A stretch of DNA of 64,000 nt from assembly GCA_963728995.1 (NCBI GenBank), contig CAVSMD010000001.1, positions 124,001-188,000 on the forward strand, given 5' to 3'. The translations under genes and the position numbers were made by a program. The DNA comes from FEN-1219 sp963728995 (GTDB taxonomy: Bacteria > Pseudomonadota > Gammaproteobacteria > Steroidobacterales > Rariloculaceae). Each line of letters starts with the position of its first letter. The stretch's first letter is position 1. Below, piece after piece: positions 1 through 8,487 of this stretch. The notes beneath the pieces were generated by a model that did no database searches, was not told the origin of the DNA, and saw nothing but the letters and a program-made list of their open reading frames with translations.

Positions 1-2
1 AC

Positions 3-149
3 GACGACATCAAGGTCACGTTCGACATCGACGCCGACGCTTCGCAGAAAGACATCGAAGCGCTGGTTGCCCAGTCACAGAAGCGCTCGGCCGTCTACGA
101 CATCGTGACGAATCCGACCAACGTGAGCGTCGAGGTCCACAAGCTGTAA
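3..149 (+). CDS. OsmC-like protein, C-terminal end only
   Basis: The window opens inside this gene; 48 codons and the TAA remain. The visible tail (ending RSAVYDIVTNPTNVSVEV then HKL) matches the C-terminus of OsmC/Ohr-type proteins, small thiol peroxidases that reduce organic hydroperoxides with two cysteines. The catalytic cysteines would lie upstream and cannot be checked. The next gene runs the same way and begins about 25 nt later, so the two may be co-transcribed. The family is fairly clear from the tail, the exact subfamily is not. Confidence 0.6.
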   Translation, partial: DDIKVTFDIDADASQKDIEALVAQSQKRSAVYDIVTNPTNVSVEVHKL

Positions 150-173
150 CGGCGGCCCTCGGCGGGAGCTCCC

Positions 174-1397
174 ATCGAACGCTTCACGACCGTCGTCATC
201 GGCGCCGGGCACACCGGCCTCGCGACCAGCCAGGCGCTGACCGAGCGCTCGATCGACCACGTCGTGCTCGAACGCGGCGACGTCGCGAACTCCTGGCGCC
301 GCGAGCGCTGGGACTCGCTGCGACTGTTGACCCCGAACCGGCAGAGCCGACTGCCGGGCTATCGCTACGAAGGTCCAGAGCCCGACGGGTTCATGACGAT
401 GCGCGACGTCGTGGACTTCATCAGTGGCTTCGCCGACGCGAGTCGCGCGCCGGTCCGCAGGGAGACCGAGGTGCTGTCCGTCCGGCAAACCGACGACGGT
501 TATCGACTCGTGACGGGTCACGGCGAGCTTGCGTGCCGCAGTCTCGTGATTGCCACGGGCGCCTGCAATCTTCCGTCGGTGCCACCGCTCGCGCAGGCGG
601 TGCCGAGCTCGATTCGATGCTTCACCCCGTTCGACTATGGCCACCCGGGCCGACTGCCGGAAGGTGGCGTGCTCGTCGTCGGCGCGTCGGCTACCGGTGT
701 GCAGCTCGCCGACGAGATTCGCCGCTCGGGCCGCCGCGTGACGCTCGCCGTCGGCGAGCACGTGCGATTGCCTCGAACCTATCGCGGGCGAGACGTTCTG
801 TGGTGGATGGAGGCTTCCGGTGTCTGGAACCAACGGTACGACGAGATCGAGGATCTCGACCGGGCTCGGAGGCTGCCTTCGCCACAGCTCATCGGCACGC
901 CGGAACGCACCACGCTGGACTTGAACGCCCTCACGGCCGCCGGCGTGGAAATCGTGGCGCGGCTGGCCGCCATTCGCGACGGACGCGCGCTGTTCTCGGG
1001 AGGCTTGAGGAATCTATTTGCGCTGGCGGACCTGAAAATGAACCGGCTGCTGGACACGTTCGACGAGTGGGCGCGCAGCGCGCGCGAACTCGACGTCGGG
1101 CCGCCGGAGCGCTTCGAGCCGACGCGGGCGCCCGCCGCGGCGCGCCTGTCGCTCGATCTCGCGAGCGGCGAGATCCGCTCGATCGTCTGGGCGACGGGCT
1201 TTCGGCCCGACTATCGCTGGCTCGACGTGCCCGTTCTCGACCGCAAGGGACATCTGCGCCACGACGGCGGCGTGGTCGACGCCCCGCGCCTGTATGCGAT
1301 TGGCTTGCCGGTGCTGCGCCGCCGCAAGTCGACGTTCATCCACGGCGCCGAGGACGACGCCCGCGACCTCGTCGATCACCTCGCGCGCTCGATTTAG
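174..1397 (+). CDS. Flavin-dependent NAD(P)-binding monooxygenase, non-canonical start
   Basis: A two-dinucleotide-binding flavoprotein of the flavin monooxygenase/FAD-dependent oxidoreductase type, about 407 aa. The FAD motif VVIGAGHTGLATS lies at the N-terminus, a second Rossmann motif VVGASATGVQLADEI is near residue 170, and the ATG motif VWATGFRPDYRWL is near 345. The substrate is unknown. The FAD motif lies upstream of the first ATG (264), and no ATG, GTG or TTG occurs in frame after the stop at 147-149. A GGGAG Shine-Dalgarno at 164-168 sits five bases before ATC at 174, which would give MERFTTVVIGAG, so ATC is either a rare start or a miscalled ATG. Starting at 264 would delete the FAD site. 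Confidence 0.75.
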   Translation: MERFTTVVIGAGHTGLATSQALTERSIDHVVLERGDVANSWRRERWDSLRLLTPNRQSRLPGYRYEGPEPDGFMTMRDVVDFISGFADASRAPVRRETEVLSVRQTDDGYRLVTGHGELACRSLVIATGACNLPSVPPLAQAVPSSIRCFTPFDYGHPGRLPEGGVLVVGASATGVQLADEIRRSGRRVTLAVGEHVRLPRTYRGRDVLWWMEASGVWNQRYDEIEDLDRARRLPSPQLIGTPERTTLDLNALTAAGVEIVARLAAIRDGRALFSGGLRNLFALADLKMNRLLDTFDEWARSARELDVGPPERFEPTRAPAAARLSLDLASGEIRSIVWATGFRPDYRWLDVPVLDRKGHLRHDGGVVDAPRLYAIGLPVLRRRKSTFIHGAEDDARDLVDHLARSI

Positions 1398-1463
1398 ACG
1401 GCGCAATCCCCGTGGCGACCGGGGCCTCCACCGGCGGCTACGGTCGCGAGCCGGGTACTCCCC

Positions 1464-1469
1464 TATAAT
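1464..1469 (+). promoter_or_regulatory. Candidate -10 element (TATAAT) upstream of phosphatase-cyclase pair
   Basis: A perfect TATAAT hexamer lies in the 128-nt gap before the metallophosphatase gene, about 57 nt ahead of its ATG. No good TTGACA-like -35 box sits 17 nt upstream, so this is suggestive only. It is the only visible promoter candidate for the phosphatase and the cyclase that follows 3 nt after it. Confidence 0.35.
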
Positions 1470-1525
1470 CCCGAGACACGAGGGGCCAGCTTCCCGGGGA
1501 CGACGGCAGTGAACGAGCGGACCGC

Positions 1526-3322
1526 ATGAGGCACTCACCCACGCGACGCCGCGCAGTCGTATCCGTCGCGGCGCTGCTCGCGGTCGCGTTCGTGGGCCTG
1601 TGCCCGCGAGCCGAAGCGCGGGACTCGTGGCGGTTTGCGGATGCCCCGCGTGTGGTCGCTTTTGCCGACGTGCATGGCGCGTATCCCGCGCTCGTCGAGC
1701 TGCTCGAGACCACCGGCCTCATCGATGCGGATCTGCGCTGGATCGGCGGTGCCGCTCACGCGGTGAGCCTCGGCGACCTGCTGGATCGCGGCCCGGACGC
1801 GCGCGCCGTGCTCGACCTCGTGATCCGGCTGCAGAACGAAGCGCAAGCGGCCGGCGGCGCCGTGCACGTCGTGCTCGGCAATCACGAGCTGATGAACCTG
1901 ATCGGCGATTGGCGCTACGTCTCGCCGGCCGATTACGCTTCGTTTGCCGCCGACGAGACCGCCGCCGAGCGCTCGGCGGCGTACTCGGCCTTCGCCGCGC
2001 AGAGCCGCGGGGGCGACGCCACGCGCGCCGAGTTCGATCGCATGTATCCGCCGGGCTACTTCGCCCGGCGTCGCGCCTTCGCCGCCGACGGTCGCTACGG
2101 CGCCTGGCTGCTGACGTTACCGGCCATCGTCGTCGTCAACGACACCGCGTACGTCCACGGCGGCTTGCCCCCCCTAGTCGCAGCGACGGGGCTCGATGTC
2201 AACGCGAAAGTGCAGACGGACATCCGTCGATACCTCACGCTTCGCGAGCGCCTCGCCGCTGCAGGCGTGCTGCCCGCGGCCGACTGGCAACGCGACATCA
2301 CCGTCGCCCATAGCGCGCGCGACACCGCGAACCGCAGCGAGCGCGCACTGATCGACGAGTTCATCGCCGCCGGCGACGCCGCCGAGCTCTCCACGAATGG
2401 CCCGCTCTGGTATCGCGGGGACGTGTACTGTAAGCCGCTGCTCGAGACCGACACGCTATCGGCCGCGCTCGAGCGCCTCGACGCCAAGCGCGCCGTCATC
2501 GGTCATACGCCTAGCGGCGACCGTCGTGTTCGCGGCCTGTACGGTGGGAAGATCGTCATGCTCGACACGGGGATGCTCGGCGCGTATTTCAACGGCCGCC
2601 CGGCGGCGCTCGTGAGCGAGGCGAATCGAACGTACGTCCAGTACGCCATGCCGGCCGAGCAGGCCGCGATCGACATGAGCGGCAACGCGCAAGCCTACGG
2701 CCTTACGCGCACGGCGCTACGCGACGCGCTGGAGCACGGCACCATCGCCGCCGTCGATCACGCGAACGACGCGACGCGGGTTGCGCTGCAGTACGCGAAC
2801 ACGACGATCGAGGCGTCGTTCTATCCCCAGTCCGGCGGCGGGAGTCTCGAGCTTGCCGCCGCCGCCGTGGACGACCTGCTCGGCGCCGACCTGATCGACC
2901 CGACCGTGCAGCGCGAGGTCGAGGGCCGACCGGGCGCGCTGCAGCTGCGCTACCCGGATGCCATGACCGAAGCGCAGCGACGCGACCGCCAAGTCGCCGC
3001 CGGCGCCTGGTGTCCACTGGAGCCACAGCTCGCGATGATGCGAGCGTTCGACGTGCTGATCGGCAATCGCGGCCGCAACGCGACGAACGTGGTGTTCAAC
3101 AGCGAGCTGTCGGACCTGACGCTGACGGACAATCGCCTCGGGTTCGACGTCGACTTCCGGCTCCCGAATCTCGGCCGCAACAAGCTCGAGCTGCCGGCGC
3201 CGTTCGTGACGGCTTTGCAGAACCTCGACCCCGCGCGCGTCCAGAAGAGCCTCGACGCCTGGCTGAATCGACGTCAGATAGCCGCACTGCTCGCACGGCG
3301 CGACCAGCTCTTGAACCGCTGA
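1526..3322 (+). CDS. Secreted PPP-type metallophosphoesterase (Shelph-like)
   Basis: 598 aa with a Sec signal peptide (hydrophobic stretch at residues 10-28, cleavage after AEA). The calcineurin-like phosphoesterase core shows the PPP-family order of metal motifs: FADVHGAY near 40, LGDLLDRG near 85, LGNHELMN near 118 and VHGGLPP near 210. This resembles Shewanella-like (Shelph) protein phosphatases, which dephosphorylate phospho-serine, -threonine or -tyrosine. The last 200 residues form an extra domain I do not recognise. The signal peptide places it outside the cytoplasm. The next gene, a cyclase with a phosphothreonine-binding FHA domain, begins 3 nt after the stop, so the two are surely co-transcribed. 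The physiological substrate is unknown. Confidence 0.8.
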   Translation: MRHSPTRRRAVVSVAALLAVAFVGLCPRAEARDSWRFADAPRVVAFADVHGAYPALVELLETTGLIDADLRWIGGAAHAVSLGDLLDRGPDARAVLDLVIRLQNEAQAAGGAVHVVLGNHELMNLIGDWRYVSPADYASFAADETAAERSAAYSAFAAQSRGGDATRAEFDRMYPPGYFARRRAFAADGRYGAWLLTLPAIVVVNDTAYVHGGLPPLVAATGLDVNAKVQTDIRRYLTLRERLAAAGVLPAADWQRDITVAHSARDTANRSERALIDEFIAAGDAAELSTNGPLWYRGDVYCKPLLETDTLSAALERLDAKRAVIGHTPSGDRRVRGLYGGKIVMLDTGMLGAYFNGRPAALVSEANRTYVQYAMPAEQAAIDMSGNAQAYGLTRTALRDALEHGTIAAVDHANDATRVALQYANTTIEASFYPQSGGGSLELAAAAVDDLLGADLIDPTVQREVEGRPGALQLRYPDAMTEAQRRDRQVAAGAWCPLEPQLAMMRAFDVLIGNRGRNATNVVFNSELSDLTLTDNRLGFDVDFRLPNLGRNKLELPAPFVTALQNLDPARVQKSLDAWLNRRQIAALLARRDQLLNR

Positions 3323-3325
3323 GCC

Positions 3326-4207
3326 ATGGCACCCGTCGATCGCCACGACAACTGCGCCGTACTATTCTCCGACATCAGCGGCAGCACGAAGCTGTACGTC
3401 GACGTGGGCGACGAGCGCGCCCGCCAGATCGTGGCTCGCACTCTGGAGCTGTGGTCCGCGTTCACCCTGGAGGGAGGCGGCAACGTCGTTCAGCTACGCG
3501 GCGACGGTATGCTGTGCATCTTCCCGAACGCCGACGCGGCACTCATGGCCGTCGTGCGGATGCGCGACATGCCGTATCAGCCTCCACTGTCGATGCACGC
3601 CGGCCTGCACGTGGGTCCCGTGCTGCAGGAGGCCGAGCAGCTGTACGGCGACGTGGTGAACTTGGCGGCACGGATGGCCGATATCGCGAAGCGCTTCGAG
3701 GTCGTCATGACGGCGGTTGCCCAACAGCAGCTGACCGATGCAGCTCGCTGGCGCAACCTACGCTTGCTTCGCGGCGTCCCGGTCAAGGGCAAGCCGGAGC
3801 CCATGGACGTGTATCTGCTCGCGCACGATACGCGCGCCCTGACCGACTATCGACCGCCGCCGCGAAAGATGACCGGCGGCCGCCTCACGCTTCGTTATGC
3901 GGGCACCGCCCACGTCCTGGAGCCCGGAGCAACAGCCTGCGTGATCGGGCGCGACGACGACTGTCGGGTAAAGATCGACCATCGGCTCGCGTCGCGGCGT
4001 CACGCGTCGATCGAATGCAGCGCCGGCAAGTTCTTCCTGCACGACCACAGCACGAATGGCACCTACGTCAGCGAGCAACAAAGCGTGCCCGTGCTCGTGC
4101 ACCGGGAGCTGTATCAACTCAAAACCGCAGGCGTGATCTCGCTCGGCATCGAGCCGCAGCACAACATCGAGCATTCGATCACGTACTTCATGGAGAGCTC
4201 GGGGTAA
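3326..4207 (+). CDS. Class III nucleotidyl cyclase with C-terminal FHA domain
   Basis: 293 aa, no signal peptide, cytosolic. The cyclase homology domain covers about residues 8-170: metal-binding Asp16 in LFSDISGST, Asp60 in LRGDGMLCIF, and Asn112 and Arg116 in YGDVVNLAARM. The residues that normally select the purine base are altered: the ATP-specifying Lys position is Gln56 and the Asp/Thr position is Gln105. The base specificity is therefore open. An FHA domain (about 200-290, with GRDDDC, SRRHASIE and STNGTYV) should bind phosphothreonine and may switch the enzyme. It follows a phosphatase gene by 3 nt and converges on a PycTM-family membrane protein 31 nt away. A uridylate/cytidylate cyclase of Pycsar type is possible, as is an ordinary adenylate cyclase. 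Confidence 0.85.
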   Translation: MAPVDRHDNCAVLFSDISGSTKLYVDVGDERARQIVARTLELWSAFTLEGGGNVVQLRGDGMLCIFPNADAALMAVVRMRDMPYQPPLSMHAGLHVGPVLQEAEQLYGDVVNLAARMADIAKRFEVVMTAVAQQQLTDAARWRNLRLLRGVPVKGKPEPMDVYLLAHDTRALTDYRPPPRKMTGGRLTLRYAGTAHVLEPGATACVIGRDDDCRVKIDHRLASRRHASIECSAGKFFLHDHSTNGTYVSEQQSVPVLVHRELYQLKTAGVISLGIEPQHNIEHSITYFMESSG

Positions 4208-4238
4208 GGGTAGACCGCCCCTCGGGCTCCTTCATGGG

Positions 4239-4880
4239 CTACGCCCGCAGACCGAGCACGAAATAGCCGATCACGTACAGCGTCGTCGCCAAGCCCGTCG
4301 CGACGAGAAACGCCGAGTACGAGATCTGCAGATAGCGATACTTTCGGTTCAGTGACTGCCCCATGAGATACAGCTGTCGACCGAGATTGTCGTAGAGCAG
4401 TGGCGGATCCTTCATCAGCACGCGCAGCGCTTCCTGGAAGTCGGGTAACGGCAAGCTCGTGAACTGCCCGAAGAACAGCACGTTCTCCGTGTTGTTGCGA
4501 ACCCCCTCGAGCGTGACGCCCGTGCGCCTCAGTCGGGGCCTAACCCCGATCACGGCAAACGCCAACGACACCATGCAGCCCACGATCAGAACGAGCACCG
4601 GCACGCTGTCCCACGCCAACGTTCCGAGCCGCGGCCTGAGGAAAGCAACTCCGGCCGACACGATCACGCCGTTGATGCTGATCATCATGTGCGCCTTGTT
4701 GTCGGCCAGCCGGCTCAGCGCGACGTGATTTTGGTAGGTGACCCGGAACATCGTCTCCACGCCCCGGTTGCTTTTCTTCTTTTTCTTGTCCTTCTTCCGT
4801 GCCGGCTGCGCGATGGCGGTTGGTTCCGGCTCGGGCAAAACGGTGATATCGGGGCCGAGCTCCTGCGGTTGCTGGGTCAT
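4239..4880 (-). CDS. PycTM/DUF5706 Pycsar-effector-type membrane protein
   Basis: 213 aa. The start is ATG at 4880, preceded by AAGGGG seven bases upstream; the longer upstream frame has no support. After a basic, lysine-rich N-terminus comes the family signature MFRVTYQNHVALSRLADNKA, then paired membrane helices (about 85-105 and 112-135), the LLFFGQF motif, and a last membrane helix near 185-207. This order fits the Pycsar effector family (DUF5706, PycTM). In characterised Pycsar systems such proteins sense cCMP or cUMP made by a partner cyclase and damage the inner membrane during phage infection. The only cyclase nearby is the convergent FHA-fused one, so partnership is plausible but the tail-to-tail order is unusual. 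Confidence 0.8.
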   Translation of the reverse strand: MTQQPQELGPDITVLPEPEPTAIAQPARKKDKKKKKSNRGVETMFRVTYQNHVALSRLADNKAHMMISINGVIVSAGVAFLRPRLGTLAWDSVPVLVLIVGCMVSLAFAVIGVRPRLRRTGVTLEGVRNNTENVLFFGQFTSLPLPDFQEALRVLMKDPPLLYDNLGRQLYLMGQSLNRKYRYLQISYSAFLVATGLATTLYVIGYFVLGLRA

Positions 4881-4947
4881 CAGATATCCCCTTATCATTC
4901 GACGACGAGCGAGTCTGGCCGTCTCCCCACCGCCTAAGGATAGCCGA

Positions 4948-6024
4948 ATGCGGCACGAATCCAATCCACGCTGGTACGTATTGCCTCTGCTGTGCGTTGG
5001 TGCGGCCACCACGCTGGGCCCGGCAGGCATCGTCACCGCCCAGGATCGGGGCGCGCCGTCGACGGGGTTCTTCTCCTCCGAGGAACCGCTGAAATTCAAG
5101 CTCGAAATTCCGCTGAACGAGGTGCTCGCCGGTCGCAGGGCGCCCGAATACTCCGACGGGCGGCTCGTATACACCGGCGCCGACGGCGTCGAGGTGGCGC
5201 TGGATCTGCGAGTGCGCGTACGCGGCAAATCGCGCGCGGTAGCGTGCTCCTTTCCGCCGCTGCTGTTGAACTTCCCCGCCAAAGAGCTCGGCGGCACGTG
5301 GTTCGACGGGGAAAACAAGCTCAAGCTCGTCACTCACTGCGAGTCGAGCCAGATCTTCGAACGCTACCAGCTCGTGGAGTACCTGGCCTATCGCGTCTTG
5401 AATGTGCTGACGGACATGAGCCTGCGCGTACGCCCGGTCGAGATCACGTATTACGACTCGAAGAAACAGCGGATAGTGATCACGAAGCCGGCATTTCTGA
5501 TCGAGGACGAGGAGCACTTCGCGGCACGTCACGGGTTGCACGTCGTCACGGACGAGCGCGTCGAGCGAGGCCGCTACGATCAGTCGGCGCTGGCGCTCGT
5601 CGAGATGTTCCAGTACTTCCTCGGCAATACCGACTGGTCGGCCACGCAAGGTCCCGCCGGCGAGTCGTGCTGTCACAACGTCGTGCCGATGGCGCGCGAC
5701 GACGGCACGGTTGTGCCGATTCCGTACGACTTCGACGCTTCGGGCCTCGTCGACCCGCCGTACGCGCTGCCGGACGTCAAGCTACCGATTCGTAACGTGC
5801 GCACGCGTCTCTACCGCGGGCCATGTCGTGATACCGCCGAGATAACCGGGAGCTACGCGCCGTTCCAGCGTCATCGCGCGGATATCGCGGCCCTGGTCGA
5901 TCGGCAGCAGGAGCGCCTCGGCAAGACCGCCGACTCCGTCCGCGACTACCTCGACGACTTCTACGAGACGCTGGCGAGCCCCGACAATGCTCAGCGCGCC
6001 TTCAGCGTCAACTGCCCGCGGTAA
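4948..6024 (+). CDS. Secreted conserved protein of unknown function
   Basis: 358 aa from ATG 4948, with AAGGA at 4936-4940 as ribosome site; the longer frame upstream overlaps the divergent membrane-protein gene and is rejected. A signal peptide spans about residues 10-30. The body has no domain I can name with certainty. Motifs GNTDWSATQ and IPYDFDASGLVD in the second half recall kinase-fold proteins of the CotH type, which share an N-x-D and a D-x-D pair, but this is weak. A pair of adjacent cysteines (SCCHN) and others could form disulfides in the periplasm. It is transcribed divergently from the PycTM-like gene with 67 nt between them. Confidence 0.6.
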   Translation: MRHESNPRWYVLPLLCVGAATTLGPAGIVTAQDRGAPSTGFFSSEEPLKFKLEIPLNEVLAGRRAPEYSDGRLVYTGADGVEVALDLRVRVRGKSRAVACSFPPLLLNFPAKELGGTWFDGENKLKLVTHCESSQIFERYQLVEYLAYRVLNVLTDMSLRVRPVEITYYDSKKQRIVITKPAFLIEDEEHFAARHGLHVVTDERVERGRYDQSALALVEMFQYFLGNTDWSATQGPAGESCCHNVVPMARDDGTVVPIPYDFDASGLVDPPYALPDVKLPIRNVRTRLYRGPCRDTAEITGSYAPFQRHRADIAALVDRQQERLGKTADSVRDYLDDFYETLASPDNAQRAFSVNCPR

Positions 6025-6055
6025 ATCCCATGTGTGATATTTTCGCCAACGCCGA

Positions 6056-7606
6056 GTGGAGGATTCAGTTACGCGCACCCGCATCAAGTGGTTGCTGAAG
6101 GAGCTCGTCCGGCGGCATGTCCTCAGGGTGAGCGGTGCTTACGCCGTCGGCGCATGGGTCCTCATACAGGTCATCAACAACGTCGCGCCGTCGTTCGGCT
6201 TTGCGCCATCACGCGTCGTGTACGTCGTGACGCTCCTGGCCATCGCCGGCTTTCCGGTCACGATCATGCTGACCTGGATGTACGACATGACGCCGCTCGG
6301 CCTGCGACTCACGCCGGCCGTCCCGTTCGTCGCCAAGGACGGCACGGGCAACGATCTGTCCGCGCTCCCGACGGTCGCCGCGGTGGCCGTCCTGCCGTTC
6401 GAGAAGCTGACGCCGCTCTCGCAGCTCGGTTATCTCGCCGATGCCTTACCTCTCGAGCTGCAGTCGCTGCTCTCTCGCATCCATGATCTGCGCGTCGTCT
6501 CGCGCCAATCGGCCGCGGCTCGCTCCGGCGAGCATGCGGATCTGAAGGCTATCGCACGGAGTCTCTCGGTCCAGTACGTCATTTCGGGCAGCATCGCCGA
6601 GATCGACAGCCGTCTGCGAATCAACGTGCAGCTCGACGACGCGGTCGAGGACACGCTGCTGTGGTCGGAGCGCTATGACATCGACGGCGACGATACGGAC
6701 CGTGTGCTGCGAGAGATCAGCGAGCAAGTCGTCGGGACCTTCGGCGGGGAGCGGCTGCGCTCGGAGATTCGCCGCGCAAATGCCAGCGCGTCCGCCGACG
6801 CCAGCGCCTCCCAGCTCGTTCAGAAGGCGCGAAGCTACCTGCTCGACTACAGCCCGGAGTCGATCAATACCGCCATCACGTGGCTGCGCCGGGCGGTCCA
6901 GCTCGACCCGAAATACGCCGTTGGCTACGCGACTCTCGGTCTCGTGACGGCCGAGAAAACGCTGAACGGCATCAGCGCCGACGTGGCCGCGGATCGCCAC
7001 TACTGCCTCGAGGTGACGAACCGCGCCGAACGCCTCGCGCCGCGCGATCCCGTCGTGCTCCGTGCAGCGGGCTGCGTGCATGCGTTCACGGGCTCGTATC
7101 GACACTCGCTCGAGCTGCTGCGTAACGCAGTAAAGCTCGCGCCCTACGATCTCGGCACCTGGGGTTACCTCTGCTGGCCACTGGTTGCGACCGGGCGGCC
7201 GGAGGACCTCGAAGAGGTGCACGGCATCGTCGATCGGCTATTGCACACGTCGCCGCAGCACCCGGGCCGCGTGTATTGGTTGTTTCACAAGTCCGTGGCC
7301 TACGCCTGCGCGGACGAGTGCGAGCGCGCATTGACGCCGGCGAAGGACTACACGAGCGAGCAACCGCAATTCGCGCTCGGCTGGCTGCACTTCGCGAACG
7401 TGCTCGGCCGCCTCGATCGTGGGGCTGCCGCACGCGATGCCGTGGACAGATCGATGCAGAGCAACCCACTGCTGACGCCCGTGTATTACGCGAACCTGAT
7501 GGCCGTGCTGACCGATCAAGCGGCCGTCGTGGACAAGCGCACGAGCGGCCTTTACGGCGCAGGCCTGCTCGAGCGGGCAGCGACGAGTCCGGCGACGGTG
7601 TCCTAA
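6056..7606 (+). CDS. TolB/FlgO-like domain protein with TPR repeats
   Basis: 516 aa from a GTG start 31 nt after the previous gene. Two membrane segments lie near residues 25-45 and 52-73. A TolB N-terminal/FlgO-like domain follows (about 105-225; AVAVLPFEKL, GYLADALPLELQSLLSRI, YVISGSI), then tetratricopeptide repeats (about 250-490; YAVGYATLGLV, DPVVLRAAGCV). This layout is common in proteobacterial proteins once annotated as adenylate cyclase-like or CadC-like regulators, but no catalytic or DNA-binding domain is visible here. It probably acts as a membrane-anchored scaffold or sensor. No partner is obvious from the neighbours. Confidence 0.7.
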   Translation: MEDSVTRTRIKWLLKELVRRHVLRVSGAYAVGAWVLIQVINNVAPSFGFAPSRVVYVVTLLAIAGFPVTIMLTWMYDMTPLGLRLTPAVPFVAKDGTGNDLSALPTVAAVAVLPFEKLTPLSQLGYLADALPLELQSLLSRIHDLRVVSRQSAAARSGEHADLKAIARSLSVQYVISGSIAEIDSRLRINVQLDDAVEDTLLWSERYDIDGDDTDRVLREISEQVVGTFGGERLRSEIRRANASASADASASQLVQKARSYLLDYSPESINTAITWLRRAVQLDPKYAVGYATLGLVTAEKTLNGISADVAADRHYCLEVTNRAERLAPRDPVVLRAAGCVHAFTGSYRHSLELLRNAVKLAPYDLGTWGYLCWPLVATGRPEDLEEVHGIVDRLLHTSPQHPGRVYWLFHKSVAYACADECERALTPAKDYTSEQPQFALGWLHFANVLGRLDRGAAARDAVDRSMQSNPLLTPVYYANLMAVLTDQAAVVDKRTSGLYGAGLLERAATSPATVS

Positions 7607-7731
7607 TGCCAGTCTCGCGGCATCGCGTGCTCTTTGCCGCGCAGCCGAAGCGCATGAACGTGCCTCTACCGAGATTCATCGCAGCGGGGTAGGATCGAGC
7701 ATGGCATGGGGTAAACGGGGGGGCCTCCTCC

Positions 7732-8439
7732 ATGCAAACATCCTGGCACGCCGGCGCTCAGACGCGGCCGTTGTACGTCGCGATCGCGTGTCTCGCAGCG
7801 CTGATCGTCGCGGTCGGCTTTTGGCCCAGCTATTTCGGCCCGCTGCTCGCAGGCGGCGTCGACAAGCCGCCGATCATCCATCTGCATGCGGCCGTGTATG
7901 TCGGCTGGCTGAGCATTTTCATTGCGCAAACGGCCTTCGCGGCGGCGCGGCGCATGGATCTGCACGTAGCACTCGGCAACGTCGGCATCGGCTACGGCGT
8001 GCTGGTCATCATCGTCGGGCTCGCGGTGGCGTTCGGCATGTTCGCGATTCGCGTGCGCGCGGGCGATGTCGAAGCAGCGCAGGCTCGTCTGGCGGCGCCC
8101 TTTCTCGACATGGTCTTCTTCACGCCGCTGTTTGCGGCGGCCGTGCACTATCGACGCAGGCCCGAGATCCACAAGCGGCTCATGATCGTCGCAACCACCG
8201 TATTGCTGATTGCCGCCGTTGGGCGCATTCGGCTCGCGAATCCGTTGCTCCTGCTGTTGATATGGTCGTCGCCGATCCTGCTCGCGATGGGCTACGACGC
8301 GATTCGTCTGCGACGCGTGCACCCGCTGTACGTCATGGGGCTCGCCGTCCTGGTCGTGCGTCGACTGGGCGCGCCGATCGTGTCCAAGACGACGGCTTGG
8401 CACGCAGCGACCGCATGGCTCGCGGACCGGTTGACGTGA
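7732..8439 (+). CDS. Multi-pass membrane protein, conserved, unknown function
   Basis: 235 aa with about six or seven hydrophobic helices. The N-terminal half carries HLHAAVYVGWL and RRMDLHVALGN, where histidines inside or next to helices recall small heme- or quinone-linked membrane proteins of proteobacteria; that link is inference. An upstream GTG at 7702 gives no better ribosome site, so the ATG at 7732 (preceded by GGGGGGCCTCC) was chosen. It is followed 48 nt later by an oxidoreductase small subunit but need not share its function. Confidence 0.6.
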   Translation: MQTSWHAGAQTRPLYVAIACLAALIVAVGFWPSYFGPLLAGGVDKPPIIHLHAAVYVGWLSIFIAQTAFAAARRMDLHVALGNVGIGYGVLVIIVGLAVAFGMFAIRVRAGDVEAAQARLAAPFLDMVFFTPLFAAAVHYRRRPEIHKRLMIVATTVLLIAAVGRIRLANPLLLLLIWSSPILLAMGYDAIRLRRVHPLYVMGLAVLVVRRLGAPIVSKTTAWHAATAWLADRLT

Positions 8440-8487
8440 GAGTGCCCCGCCGGAGCCCGACGATGTCTGTTATGTTCATTAGTTGCG

